From: Dactylorhiza incarnata
Lineage: Eukaryota; Streptophyta; Magnoliopsida; Asparagales; Orchidaceae
Assembly (NCBI GenBank): GCA_033032865.1
Contig: JAWHQI010000278.1
Location: 310,001 to 374,000 of the forward strand
Direction: 5' to 3'
Length of the DNA stretch: 64,000 bases
A model generated the notes under the pieces. The model searched no databases, had not been told where the DNA came from, and worked only from the letters and a program-made list of their open reading frames with translations. The position numbers and the translations under genes are program-made. Below are positions 52,659 through 62,551 of the stretch, in pieces (position 1 is the first letter of the stretch; each line of letters begins with the position of its first letter).

Positions 52659-54006
52659 TGTTGGAGCATGCGTTCCGCACTTGTCCGGTTTGAGAATAAC
52701 AAATCTCGAATGTATTTGATCCTATTTTTGATTAATGGTGTGCAGATAACAGGTGCAAAAATAACATGATTTCAATTGAAGCAAAATGACATTTTCCAGA
52801 AATTTGAGCTATCGGATTTCCGACAGTGCTATCGGATTTCCGACAGCGCGTTTATTTGATCTCTGCGCAGCGGTTAGGATCTATCGGATTTCCGATATCG
52901 CTATCGGATGGCGATAGCCCACGATCTTCCGATAACGCCAGGACGTGCAGCAGTTACCACACAGCGGTTAGGATCTATCGGATTTCCGATATCGCTATCG
53001 GATAGCGACAGCCCACGATCTTCCTATAACGCCAGGACATGCAGCAGTTACCTTGGCTATCGGATATCCGACAGTGCTATCGGATATCCGACAGCCCACG
53101 TCTCAACCACGACCTCAACACGACGCAGAAACTTCGTTTTAGTGGGACACGTGGCAGCCTCTGGAGATATCGGATTTCGGCGACAGAGGCTATCGGACGG
53201 CGACAGCTCCTTTTTATTTAAAGGACTCAAAACTTCGTGGAATTAAGTTCTTCAGATTTCTAAGCCTCCTTCCTGAGTGTTATCGTCCAGAGAGCTCCAG
53301 AGAACGAAAATCCCCATCCTTGAAGGAGAAAAGAGAGAGCGAAGCCGAAGATTGTACACGCATTCCAAAGAGACTGTCTCAAGGGATCTTCGCTGTTTTG
53401 GTCCAGAAATTCTAAAGGGGGTTTTTCATATTGTATTTTCATTCATTCACTTTTCATTTTGTAATCGTTGGAGAAATCGTCGTCTTGCGTGCGGCGTCTA
53501 AGTCCTTGCGCGGCTTAGGGGAAAATCGCTTCCTTGTGCGGAGCGTCCAAGTCCTTGCGTGGCTTGGTGGGAAATCGTGGCCTTGTGTGCTACGTCTAGA
53601 TCTTGGGAAGATCTAGAGGATAGGCTTGAGCTTGGTCTTGGGAAAGACAAGTGATAGCCTTCCGATCCTTGGGAGAAGGATTGGTAAACCAAAATTGTAG
53701 AATTTTTTATTAACATAATTGTGCCTTGATCTTAAGCATTGTTAAGATCATTTTTATTGTATGCAAATTTCATTATTAATATAATTATGTCTTTTTCTTT
53801 AATTACATATTTGGTGGCATAATCTTTATCTTAGAAATTTGTTTTTGAATTATTTATAAAAAAAAACCACATTCTTTGGAAATTGTTTAGAAGTAATTTT
53901 TAGAAAAGTAAAACTTGTTTAAAAATTTTTAAGGAAAAATTATATTTCAAACACACCATTATTCACCCCCCCCCCCCCCCCTCTAAGGGCGTCACACGAT
54001 CCAACA
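52659..54006 (+). repeat. Element J 5' LTR (1348 bp)
   Basis: Starts TGTTGGAGCATGCG and ends GATCCAACA. The palindrome array lies at 52808-53210, a TATA-like TATTTAAAG at 53215-53223, and a C16 run near the end (about 53966-53981), where the 3' LTR has C15. Confidence 0.95.
52808..53210 (+). promoter_or_regulatory. Palindrome array in J 5' LTR (CTATCGGATTTCCGACAG)
   Basis: About ten copies of an 18-bp palindrome-like unit, with variants (core CTATCGGAT-TTC/ATC/GGC-CGACAG or -CGATAG), at 52809-52826, 52829-52846, 52881-52897, 52901-52918, 52975-53010, 53056-53093 and 53166-53206. A 94-bp segment is tandemly duplicated (52871-52964 and 52965-53055). The array ends 5 bp before the TATA-like TATTTAAAG. 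The 3' LTR has the same array at 62701-63103. Position suggests enhancer or factor binding; hairpin transcripts are another possibility. Confidence 0.85.
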
Positions 54007-54008
54007 AG

Positions 54009-54020
54009 TGGTATCAGAGG
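54009..54020 (+). other. Primer-binding site (tRNA-iMet), element J
   Basis: TGGTATCAGAGG, two bases after the 5' LTR, exactly as in A. Confidence 0.92.
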
Positions 54021-54055
54021 GAGGTTACTCCAAAACGGTTTTACCACCGGGAGTA

Positions 54056-55988
54056 ATGGCGCACAACGATCACGCGTTCGTTGAGGGGCAAGGAATTAGT
54101 AGGCCACCACTTTTTTACGGGCACAGAATATAATTATTGGAAAACACGTATGCGTTGTTTTCTAATTGCGCTAGATATAGAAGTCTGGAATATGGTAGAA
54201 TCTAGTTACACTTCTCCAACATTTGTTGTAGGAGATGTAACCATGGATAAGCCCAAAGACAAGTGGGATGACAACGATAAATTAAAATGTAAGAACAATG
54301 CAAAAGCCATGAATGCTTTATTTTGCGCACTAGATCGCACTGAATTTAATAGAGTTTGTGCTTGTAATACTGCATTTGAAATTTGGAATTTATTAGAAAT
54401 CACTCATGAAGGTACTTCGCAGGTAAAGGATTCAAAGCTATTTCAACTGGAATCTGAATTTGAAAGGTTCAAAATGGAGGTAGATGAAGAGATTGATACG
54501 ATGTACACACGATTTACAAAAATCGTGAACGACTCAAAGGTGCTAGGAAAGGTGTTCTCAAATGGAGATTTGGTAAGGAAAATCTTAAGATCACTTCCCC
54601 CGAAGTTCAATCCTAAAGTGACTGCAATTTCCGAGTCACATGATCTTAAGACCTTACAATTGGAGAGCCTCATTGGGAACTTGAAAACTCATGAAGTTGA
54701 ATTGAAAATTCAACAACAAGAGTATATGGAGCCAAGGAAGAAGGGATTGGCTCTAAGATCAAAGAAGGAAGAAACTAGTGATTCTGAGGAGGATGAAGAA
54801 GATGAGAAAAGTTTATTTGTTAAAAAATTTAGAAAATTTATGAAAAATCCGGAGAGAAGGAATTCGTTTAAGAAGTATTTTAAGAAGGAGACCTTTAGGA
54901 AGAAAAAAGGAAAGAAAGGCGATGAGGAGGAAGAGAGACCGCCACCGGAGTGCTATCACTGCAAGAAGTTAGGACACATTCGAAGCAAGTGTCCAAAGTA
55001 CTTGAAAGAACTTAAAGAAAAGAAGCACAAAGGGTCGAAGAAGGTGTTGAAGGCAGAAACCTGGGATGATACTACTTCTGAGGATGCAAGCAGTTCCGAC
55101 TCAAGTAAAGAAGAGGAGGCCAACATATGCTTAATGGGAAAGAGCGTCATATCTGATGACGAATGCAGTGTCCAAAGCGACACTGAGGTAACTCCTCCAA
55201 CCTATGATGAATTGTTTTCTGAATTTTTAAAGACTTGCAAATTTTTTGAAAAAAACTAAAAAGACAATGATCTTCTTAAATCTGAAAATAACATTTTACT
55301 TAAAGAAAACAAAAAATTGTTAAGGGAAATTAAGACTATTGGAAAACGAGATATCTCTTGCCAAGAGTGTGATCACTTTTTGGGAAGAATTAATGAACTT
55401 GAAGAATCTCTTTCCAAATCTCATTCTACAATAAAAATTCTTACTAACAAGAATGAGATTTTAGAGAGAGATCTGAAATCTTCAATCTCCAAAGTCCATG
55501 ACGGAAAGAAATCTTTTGAACGTAGATGCGTAAATCTAGTATCCGAGAATACACAAATGAAAAACCAGATTCATGACTTAACACTAGCCATGAAAAAATT
55601 TGGAATGGGCCGAAGATCACTGGATATGATCTTAGGATACCATCGTCATGGATCTGGAAGGTTTGGGCTCGGATACACATCTGGAAGCTGTCGCCCGGCG
55701 ACAACCACTGTCGCCGGCGACAGTGAAAAGTCCAGAAAATTCACTTTTAAAAATTCTAAAATTAATGAATTGTTAAATACTGCATCATCATCCAGTAAAC
55801 GTCCAGAAAAGTTATACTCCTCTAAATACATTACATGTGCCAAATGCAATAGATTTGGTCACACTACGGACTCTTGCTGGAAAGAAGGAAAAAGTAAAAT
55901 CAAACAAATCTGGGTGCCTAAGGCTTCTACCTATACTATGGGTGGAACCACTTGGGTAACCAGATCTTTACTCACCTCTTCTTTCTAG
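54056..55988 (+). pseudogene. gag: Element J gag, with frameshift and two in-frame stops
   Basis: The expected ATG (54056-54058) opens a frame of 25 codons (MAHNDHAFVEG...) that fails near 54121 by an apparent one-base insertion. The main frame then runs to TAA at 55257-55259 and, in the same frame, to TAG at 55986-55988. First part: UBN2-type gag core (EYNYWKTRMRCFL, EIWNLLEITHEGT), a Lys/Glu-rich region, and CCHC CYHCKKLGHIRSKC. Second part: a Lys/Glu/Leu coiled-coil-like stretch and a second knuckle CAKCNRFGHTTDSC. Between them the J palindrome appears inside the coding frame (55688-55723). The stops would separate Gag from Pol unless read through. Confidence 0.9.
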
Positions 55989-58900
55989 GTGTGTTGGCAG
56001 GCTAAGGACAAAGAGAACGTGTGGTACTTGGACTCGGGTTGTTCAAAGCACATGACGGGCAATAAAGAGAAGTTTCTTAGCCTGAAGATGAAGAAAGGAG
56101 GAGTTGTGACATTCGGAGACAATGGAAAAGGAAAAATCATCGGCATCGGAGTTGTGGGTAACGAAAATTTTTCAATTTCAAATGTTTTATTTGTAGAAGG
56201 ATTGAAGCATAATTTGATTTCTATTAGTCAATTATGTGATAAGAGTTTAAATGTTTTATTTGAATCTTCTACAAACTTGTGCAAAATTATTAATTCCAAA
56301 ACAAATGAAATTGTTTTTACCGCACCTAGATGTCACAATGTATATATGATCAAATTTCTAGATTTTTCAAATTCTACTTTGAAATGTTTTTTATCAAAAA
56401 ATGATGAATTAGCTTTATGGCATAGGCGACTTGGACAAACTAGTGCCAAGTTAATTACAAAACTTTCAAAAGATAAATTAATTAAAGGTTTACCTTTGTT
56501 AAATGGAAATTTATCTTCTTCACTATGTGTGCCTTGCCAAAAAGGAAAATTTTCAAAATCATCTTTCAAAAGTAAATACATTATTTCTACCACTAGGCCA
56601 CTTCAATTAATACATATGGATTTATTTGGACCAATTGGAATTTCTAGCTTAGGTGGTAAAAAATATACATTTGTATTGATTGATGATTATTCTCGTTTTT
56701 GTTGGACTTTATTTCTAACCTCCAAATCCGATGCATTTTCAGAATTTTCAAAATTATGTTTGCGTATCCAAAATGAATTTGAGTTAAAAATTAAACGCAT
56801 ACGATCGGATCATGGAGGAGAATTTGAAAATGAAAAGTTTATTTCTTTTTGTACGGAGTTAGGAATTAAACATGAATTTTCCGCTCCACGCACACCACAG
56901 CAAAATGGTGTAGTAGAGAGGAAAAATAGAACTCTTCAAGAGTTAGCTCGTACAATGTTATCTGAATTCAAATTACCAAAATCTTTTTGGGCTGAAGCGG
57001 TTAGCACGGCATGTTATGTAATTAATAGAGTAATGCTTCGCCCTATTTTAAAATTAACTCCTTTTGAATTAATTTTTAATAAACAACCAAATGTTTCTTA
57101 TTTCAAAGTTTTTGGTTGTAAATGTTTTATTTTGAATTCTAAAGATTCCTTAGGAAAATTTGATGAAAAATGTGATGAAGGTATCTTTATTAGGTATTCT
57201 TCAACTAGTAAAGCTTATAGAATTTTTAATAAAAGAACAAAAATAGTTGAAGAATCTATTCATGTTAGGTTTGATGAGTTTGCTTCATGTGTAGAAAAGA
57301 AAATTACAGGAAAAGAAGATGAACTCCTTCCCACGTTGGAGAATGATGATGAAGAACTTGGAGAAAATGGAGAAGAAAAAGAAGAAGAAAGAGAAGGAGA
57401 AAGAGGAGAAGAAGATAGAGAAGAAGAAGAAAGAGAAGGATATGTGCCTCCAAGTGAATTGAGATTCTCAAAGGATCATCCAAAAGAGCTTATCATTGGA
57501 GATCCGCAAAAAGGGGTTAGTACTCGTTCATCGTTACATGTTTTATTTTCAAACCTTTGTTTTGTTTCTGAAATAGAACCAAAAGATGTTTCCACTGCTT
57601 TAAATGATGAATTTTGGTTTTTAGCTATGAATGAAGAACTTAATCAATTTGAACGTAATAAGGTTTGGAATCTTGTAGAACGACCCAAAAATTGTCCTGT
57701 AGTTGGTGTTAAGTGGATTTTCAAAAATAAAATGGATAATGAATCTAGAATTGTTAGAAATAAAGTCAGATTAGTTGCAAAAGGTTATGCACAAATTGAA
57801 GGGGTAGATTTTGATAAAACTTTTGCACCCGTAGCAAGATTAGAAGCGGTTAGAATATTTTTTGCATTTTCTTGTTTTAAAAGATTTAAATTATATCAAA
57901 TGGATGTCAAAACCGCATTTTTAAACGGGTATATAAAAGAAGAGGTTTATGTAGAACAACCCCCTGACTTTATAAATGAGAAATATCCAAATTATGTTTA
58001 TAAATTAGATAAAGCGCTTTATGGATTAAAACAAGCGCCTCGTGCTTGGTATGATCGATTAACTCAATATTTGTTAAAGCACGATTATAAAATAGGAAGT
58101 GCTGATTCTACACTCTTCATTAAGCAAATTGATCATGATTTAGTTATTTTACAAATTTATGTTGATGATATTATTTTTGGAGCCACTAATGAAGAGTTGT
58201 GTAATGAAGTAGTTCAAATTATGAAAAATAAATTTGAAATGAGCATGGTTGGAGAACTTTCATATTTTCTAGGTTTTCAAATTACACAAAAACATGATGG
58301 TATTTTTATATGTCAAACCAAATATATTCATGATATGTTAAAAAGATTTGGATTTGAAAATCTTAAGCATGCAAACACTCCTATGAGTACTTCACTAAAA
58401 TTAGGAAAAGATGAAAGTGGTATTTCAATTGAACAAACTCTTTATAGAAGTATGATAGGGTCTTTATTATATTTAACCGCATCTAGACCTGATATTATGT
58501 TTGCCGTTTGTTTATGTGCTAGATTTCAAGCTAATCCTAAAGAGTCACATTTAAAAGCGGTGAAACGTATCTTTAGATATCTCATTGGAACATCAAAATT
58601 AGGTTTATGGTATCCTCATAATGATTCTTTTATTTTGCATGGTTTTTCGGATTCTGATTATGCGGGATGTTCTTTAGATAGGAAAAGCACTAGTGGCACT
58701 TGTCACTTTATCGGCCCTTCACTTATTTCATGGTCGAGTAGGAAACAGAATTCTGTTGCCCTCTCAACTACCGAGGCCGAATATATTGCACTAGGTAGTT
58801 GTTGTGCCCAAGCTCTTTGGATGTCACAAACGTTAGAAGATTTTGGCATGCAACAATGTAGTGTAGAATTAAAGTGTGACAATAAAAGTGCTATAGACTT

Positions 58901-59105
58901 AACTAACAATCCCGTATTACATTCTAGATCTAAGCATATAGATGTCCGACATCATTTTATAAGGGATCATATTAAGAAGGGTAATATAAAAATCAACTTT
59001 ATAGGCACGGAAAATCAACTAGCGGATATATTCACTAAACCGTTACCGGATTCCCGTTTTTCTATGCTTAGGCTAGAATTGGGAATCCTAGACATTTCAC
59101 AATGA
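55989..59105 (+). CDS. pol: Element J Pol: protease, integrase, RT, RNase H (1038 codons)
   Basis: Long open frame continuing gag after TAG at 55986. Protease: [13 protein letters not shown]. Integrase zinc finger: HRRLGQ, with Gln (56436-56438) where the second His is expected, then CVPCQKGK. Core: [32 protein letters not shown]. An acidic Glu/Arg-rich linker (about 57340-57450) follows. [35 protein letters not shown]. RNase [62 protein letters not shown]. It ends TGA at 59103-59105. RT and RNase H look intact, but the integrase zinc finger change and the upstream stops make autonomy doubtful. Confidence 0.93.
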   Translation: MCWQAKDKENVWYLDSGCSKHMTGNKEKFLSLKMKKGGVVTFGDNGKGKIIGIGVVGNENFSISNVLFVEGLKHNLISISQLCDKSLNVLFESSTNLCKIINSKTNEIVFTAPRCHNVYMIKFLDFSNSTLKCFLSKNDELALWHRRLGQTSAKLITKLSKDKLIKGLPLLNGNLSSSLCVPCQKGKFSKSSFKSKYIISTTRPLQLIHMDLFGPIGISSLGGKKYTFVLIDDYSRFCWTLFLTSKSDAFSEFSKLCLRIQNEFELKIKRIRSDHGGEFENEKFISFCTELGIKHEFSAPRTPQQNGVVERKNRTLQELARTMLSEFKLPKSFWAEAVSTACYVINRVMLRPILKLTPFELIFNKQPNVSYFKVFGCKCFILNSKDSLGKFDEKCDEGIFIRYSSTSKAYRIFNKRTKIVEESIHVRFDEFASCVEKKITGKEDELLPTLENDDEELGENGEEKEEEREGERGEEDREEEEREGYVPPSELRFSKDHPKELIIGDPQKGVSTRSSLHVLFSNLCFVSEIEPKDVSTALNDEFWFLAMNEELNQFERNKVWNLVERPKNCPVVGVKWIFKNKMDNESRIVRNKVRLVAKGYAQIEGVDFDKTFAPVARLEAVRIFFAFSCFKRFKLYQMDVKTAFLNGYIKEEVYVEQPPDFINEKYPNYVYKLDKALYGLKQAPRAWYDRLTQYLLKHDYKIGSADSTLFIKQIDHDLVILQIYVDDIIFGATNEELCNEVVQIMKNKFEMSMVGELSYFLGFQITQKHDGIFICQTKYIHDMLKRFGFENLKHANTPMSTSLKLGKDESGISIEQTLYRSMIGSLLYLTASRPDIMFAVCLCARFQANPKESHLKAVKRIFRYLIGTSKLGLWYPHNDSFILHGFSDSDYAGCSLDRKSTSGTCHFIGPSLISWSSRKQNSVALSTTEAEYIALGSCCAQALWMSQTLEDFGMQQCSVELKCDNKSAIDLTNNPVLHSRSKHIDVRHHFIRDHIKKGNIKINFIGTENQLADIFTKPLPDSRFSMLRLELGILDISQ

Positions 59106-59306
59106 ATATATCACTACTTAGAACCTATAAAATTTTAAAAAAAAAAACATCACAAAAACTTATACATATTAAAAAGAAAAACAATCTCTTAAAATAGACA
59201 TTCACCAACTCAAACATGTTCAGATAGTCAAAATTATTACAAAAAATTAATCATAATGTCTGATCATAGAAATGCAGAAAATTAGAAAGGGATCTGGGCA
59301 GTGCAG

Positions 59307-59345
59307 CTGTCGGATGGCGACAGTGAGCTGTCGGATGGCGATATC
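59307..59345. promoter_or_regulatory. J palindrome copies between pol and antisense ORF
   Basis: Two direct copies of CTGTCGGATGGCGA(CAG/TAT) at 59307-59323 and 59328-59345, just past the antisense ORF stop. They match the LTR variant CTATCGGATGGCGATAG. Confidence 0.8.
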
Positions 59346-59360
59346 CTCCAGAACTCCGTT

Positions 59361-60527
59361 TCAATCCGACTCCTCCTCATTCCTACTACCAGCTCCACTG
59401 CTTTCAGGAATATCAAAATCTGATCTCCTCACTACTGTCTTCCTTCGTCGACCTTGACTGACCGATTGGCGACGAGGTTCCTCCTCTGAAGGCATCTCCC
59501 ATTCCGCGGCTTCCGCAGGCGTAGGCTTTAATTTAAGCCCTTTCACAAGGAACTTCATAAATTTTTGCATTCGGGTCTGATCTTTTTTCACCTCCACCTT
59601 ATGTTCTTCGAATGATCTTCTATGCTCTTGGAAGTCATCTATATGTTTATCCAACTTAATTTGGAACGAGTCGAGTGCCTCCCGCATAGAACCTCCACGT
59701 GCTATTGGAGGCTCTCTCATTTCCATAGTCGGCGGCTTTCGTTGACTTTTCTTACCCTTAATATCCGAAGTTTGATATATCTCCGGGCAACAATCTCCAA
59801 TATAAAAATTTTGATCTATCCATGCATATTTCTTGAATATAATACGCTGGATAATCGCACCTAAAGGGAGGGTGTGTGCCTTTTTCCACTCCGAATTTTT
59901 GAGGCGATATGTATAACGAATCATGGATATCAATAGATCGGCCACATCAAATAACTCCTTCTCCACTATATAATAAGTCACAAGACTAAGTTGAGCCGTA
60001 ATACTATGCGTATCACCGGACTTCAACATAATCGTGTGCCTTAGTATATCTTGTACAAGACGAGCATCGTCTGTCAGTGTCGTCATAGTGGATATGAGAT
60101 TTTTGGTGGAATTTCCATGCAAAGACATGTTCATACACGTCCAATTTCTCTCAAGTCTATAGTTTTCCACTATGTCCAAGACATTCTCACTTTCCATTAA
60201 CCCAAATTCACTTTTTAAATCAAATGGAGTGATCTCAACATATTGCCCTTGAATTTTGGATCTCACTCCACCATTCAGATCGGTATATGCCGGATCCTCA
60301 AGATGATTGTAAAATTCACGGACTAAAAAGGAGGAGAAAATGTCTTGGATAATTACTGAGAGTATACCTGCCTCAGCAAGCATAAAATAGACTCGTTCAT
60401 GCCTAGGGAGATCAAATTCTACGATCTTTGAAATTCCTATTTGTGCTTTTTCAATGGCCGGGTAACTTTGATAAGAGGAATGTGTATCTCCTGATTCACC
60501 CCTTCTTGATCTCCAACTTGAACTCAT
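59361..60527 (-). CDS. Element J antisense extra ORF (388 aa), plant-transposon-protein-like
   Basis: Minus-strand gene between pol and the 3' LTR. I choose ATG 60527 (MSSSWRSRRG) because a good 3' splice site (TTATGCAG, last base 60530) lies two bases before it; the unspliced frame would extend 12 codons further to 60563. The N-terminal 250 or so residues form a helical domain: FLVREFYNHLED, then GQYVEITPFDLKSEFGL, and TLPLGAIIQRIIFKKY. This order resembles the plant family annotated as putative plant transposon protein. The next part is charged and coiled-coil-like (ALDSFQIKLDKHIDDFQEHR), followed by a basic patch GRRRKTVVRRS and an acidic end. No membrane segment or catalytic motif seen. 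It is intact, unlike gag. Function unknown. Confidence 0.72.
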   Translation of the reverse strand: MSSSWRSRRGESGDTHSSYQSYPAIEKAQIGISKIVEFDLPRHERVYFMLAEAGILSVIIQDIFSSFLVREFYNHLEDPAYTDLNGGVRSKIQGQYVEITPFDLKSEFGLMESENVLDIVENYRLERNWTCMNMSLHGNSTKNLISTMTTLTDDARLVQDILRHTIMLKSGDTHSITAQLSLVTYYIVEKELFDVADLLISMIRYTYRLKNSEWKKAHTLPLGAIIQRIIFKKYAWIDQNFYIGDCCPEIYQTSDIKGKKSQRKPPTMEMREPPIARGGSMREALDSFQIKLDKHIDDFQEHRRSFEEHKVEVKKDQTRMQKFMKFLVKGLKLKPTPAEAAEWEMPSEEEPRRQSVSQGRRRKTVVRRSDFDIPESSGAGSRNEEESD

Positions 60528-60529
60528 AT

Positions 60530-61092
60530 CTGCATAAGACATAACAAAAATTTTTACAAACAAAAAAAAAGGAACAATTCTGGCACTGTCGGATTTCCGA
60601 TACCACCTATCGGAAATCCGACAGCTAAAATTTTTTTTTTTTGTGTGCCGAAAATTTTCATTTCACAACAATCTTCCTATCCCAAATCTACACACTTTTC
60701 ACACAGCAAAAAATCTTCTACAACTCTAATATTTTTTTGAAATATCAAAACTTTAATGAAAAACACTATTCATCATCTTCTTCCTATAACACTTCATTTT
60801 TTTTTGTCATCATTATTCCTCTTAAACTGAACCTATAAACATCTAGATCTACACAAAAACAACAAAAAAAAGGGAAAACTTTGTTTCAACACACACATAC
60901 AACAAAAATACTAATTTCTCTTACAAAACAAAGATCTACATCTCTTATACAACCAAAGATCTAAAATATCTAGATCTCCTAAACCTTCTACAGACTATCT
61001 TCAAAAAACTCCATGAAAATCAAGAGAAATATGAGAATCACAAAACTATTGAAGAAATTTTAACCAAAACTTGAAAAACCAACAAATCTCAC
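60530..61092 (-). other. Probable leader intron of the antisense gene
   Basis: Minus strand: donor AAG/GTGAGATTTG (intron starts 61092), then a T-rich body, a pyrimidine tract TTCCTTTTTTTTTG (about 60559-60572) and acceptor TTATGCAG/ATATG (intron ends 60530). Length is 563 nt. The predicted first exon (about 61160-61093) has no ATG, whereas the intron has several, so splicing would give a clean leader. Predicted from consensus only. Confidence 0.6.
60586..60624. repeat. Perfect 17-bp inverted repeat of the J motif
   Basis: CTGTCGGATTTCCGATA (60586-60602), loop CCACC, and its exact complement (60608-60624). It lies inside the predicted leader intron, near the acceptor, so the antisense transcript would carry a strong hairpin. 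Confidence 0.9.
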
Positions 61093-61184
61093 CTTAGATC
61101 TGAAATTTTCCGGAACCTGGAGCTCTAGATCTAGTAATTTCTCCTAAATCTGAAGAGAAGTGTCGGTCAAAAGACGAAACATGT

Positions 61185-61242
61185 CTTTTTATACTTTCTG
61201 AGCTGTCGGATGGCGATAGCTTGATATCGGAAATCCGACAGC
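61185..61242 (-). promoter_or_regulatory. Antisense promoter candidate: J motif hairpin plus TATA
   Basis: Minus strand TATAAAAAG at 61193-61185, the same 9-mer as the LTR and internal TATA boxes of A. Immediately upstream (plus 61202-61242) is an imperfect inverted repeat of the J motif (CTGTCGGATGGCGATAG and TATCGGAAATCCGACAG). Start of transcription would be near 61160, about 70 nt before the predicted donor site. Confidence 0.65.
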
Positions 61243-62551
61243 TCCCAAAAATTGACTAGTTTTTTTTTGTTCATTCCCTGTTTCTATACATGCTAATATG
61301 AGAATTTTGGTATCTTGCATAAAGTATTCTTCATGTGTTATTATTCATAACAATAGCTTAACATATGCTTATGATGTTCAATCTTACCATATCATTATGA
61401 TGACACTTTCATATCGTTATTAAGAATTGTTTTCGCATACCTCTAAGTATAAGAAATCTTTTATCTATGACAATGAGCAATCACAAACACTTTTTGGTAA
61501 TACATATTAATACGATTTATTCTATACATACATCAAGATTGATCGAACATAACAAAATACATTTCATAAATGTCACATTCACCTTTGATACTTTGCACTT
61601 ATTCCACTTTTACCATTTATGGCATGCAAGTGAATTCGGAGATCCTTAACATCTATGAATCCTCAAAAAATGGGAGGAAAATTCAATCCAAAACATTCTT
61701 TTTGCCCAACATGTTGAAAGAAATAAATAAAAATTGACAAGGATCATCCGCCAAACACTACTTAGCCTCCTGATAAGTCTTAATGAGCATTGTAAGGTTA
61801 AGCACCTTGGAAAGAATTGTAAAGTGTCTTGCAAAAAGAAAATGGTCCTTTTATGTATATTTGCAAAGTTTCTGGTTCAGAAGTATGGGCTTTATGTATA
61901 TTTATGTTATGTTTAACAATTCCATGATCATGTATATTTTAAATATATTCATATGTATTCTTTCTCAAAGTATCACTACTACACTTCATTGTTATTTGTA
62001 AAATTTCTTCTTATGAGAATTGGACCGAAACGATTCAATTTTCTATATTGCACTGTGTCTCTCTATGATCATTAAAATTGAATCTCATCATAGTTAAGTT
62101 TATTTGATTCTATACATTATAACACATTACTAGAATGCTTAGATTCCTCTCCAAGATTACCTATCTCATTATCATATCACTTACAAAGCTTCCGCTAGTG
62201 TACTCCAACTTGTCATATATTCTTTCTCCATGACTACCATATCTCTGTAATACTCTTTCCTAGTCTCTCATCTCTATATTCATCTTTTGCTAATATCAAA
62301 GGGGGAGAAGATAAAAAGAGATCAATTAAATCAACTAAATCACTAAAAATACTAAATTAATTAAGTAAGCATATATGTAGGGGGAGAATATTTTTAGAAG
62401 AAACTATATTAAGGGGGAGATCATATTAAGGGGAAGATCATGGAGATCTTAAGCTCACAACACTTGTACACACATAAGTACTTTTCACTATCTCAATAGG
62501 ATTTATTCGATTTCTTTTTATAAGGATTTGTTATTATCAAAAGGGGGAGAT
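61243..62551 (+). other. Element J 3' region with repeated PPT-like tracts
   Basis: AT-rich with no ORF above about 70 codons. Purine tracts near 62299 (AAAGGGGGAGAAG), 62379 (TAGGGGGAGAAT), 62411 (AAGGGGGAGATCAT) and 62430 (AAGGGGAAGATCAT) precede the true polypurine tract AAAAGGGGGAGAT (62539-62551) at the LTR edge. Confidence 0.8.

Noticed and set aside
52808..53210. CRISPR-like repeat array
   Set aside because: The units are palindromes with variable sequence and no uniform spacers, inside an LTR of a plant element; no cas genes.
59361..60527. Captured host gene, or an envelope protein, as the identity of the J antisense ORF
   Set aside because: No signal peptide or membrane span, so not an envelope by sequence; similarity in layout to the extra ORF of A favours an element-borne gene over recent host capture.
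59641..60840. Plus-strand ORFs opposite the J antisense gene
   Set aside because: Short (65-80 codons), low complexity and overlapped by the long minus frame.
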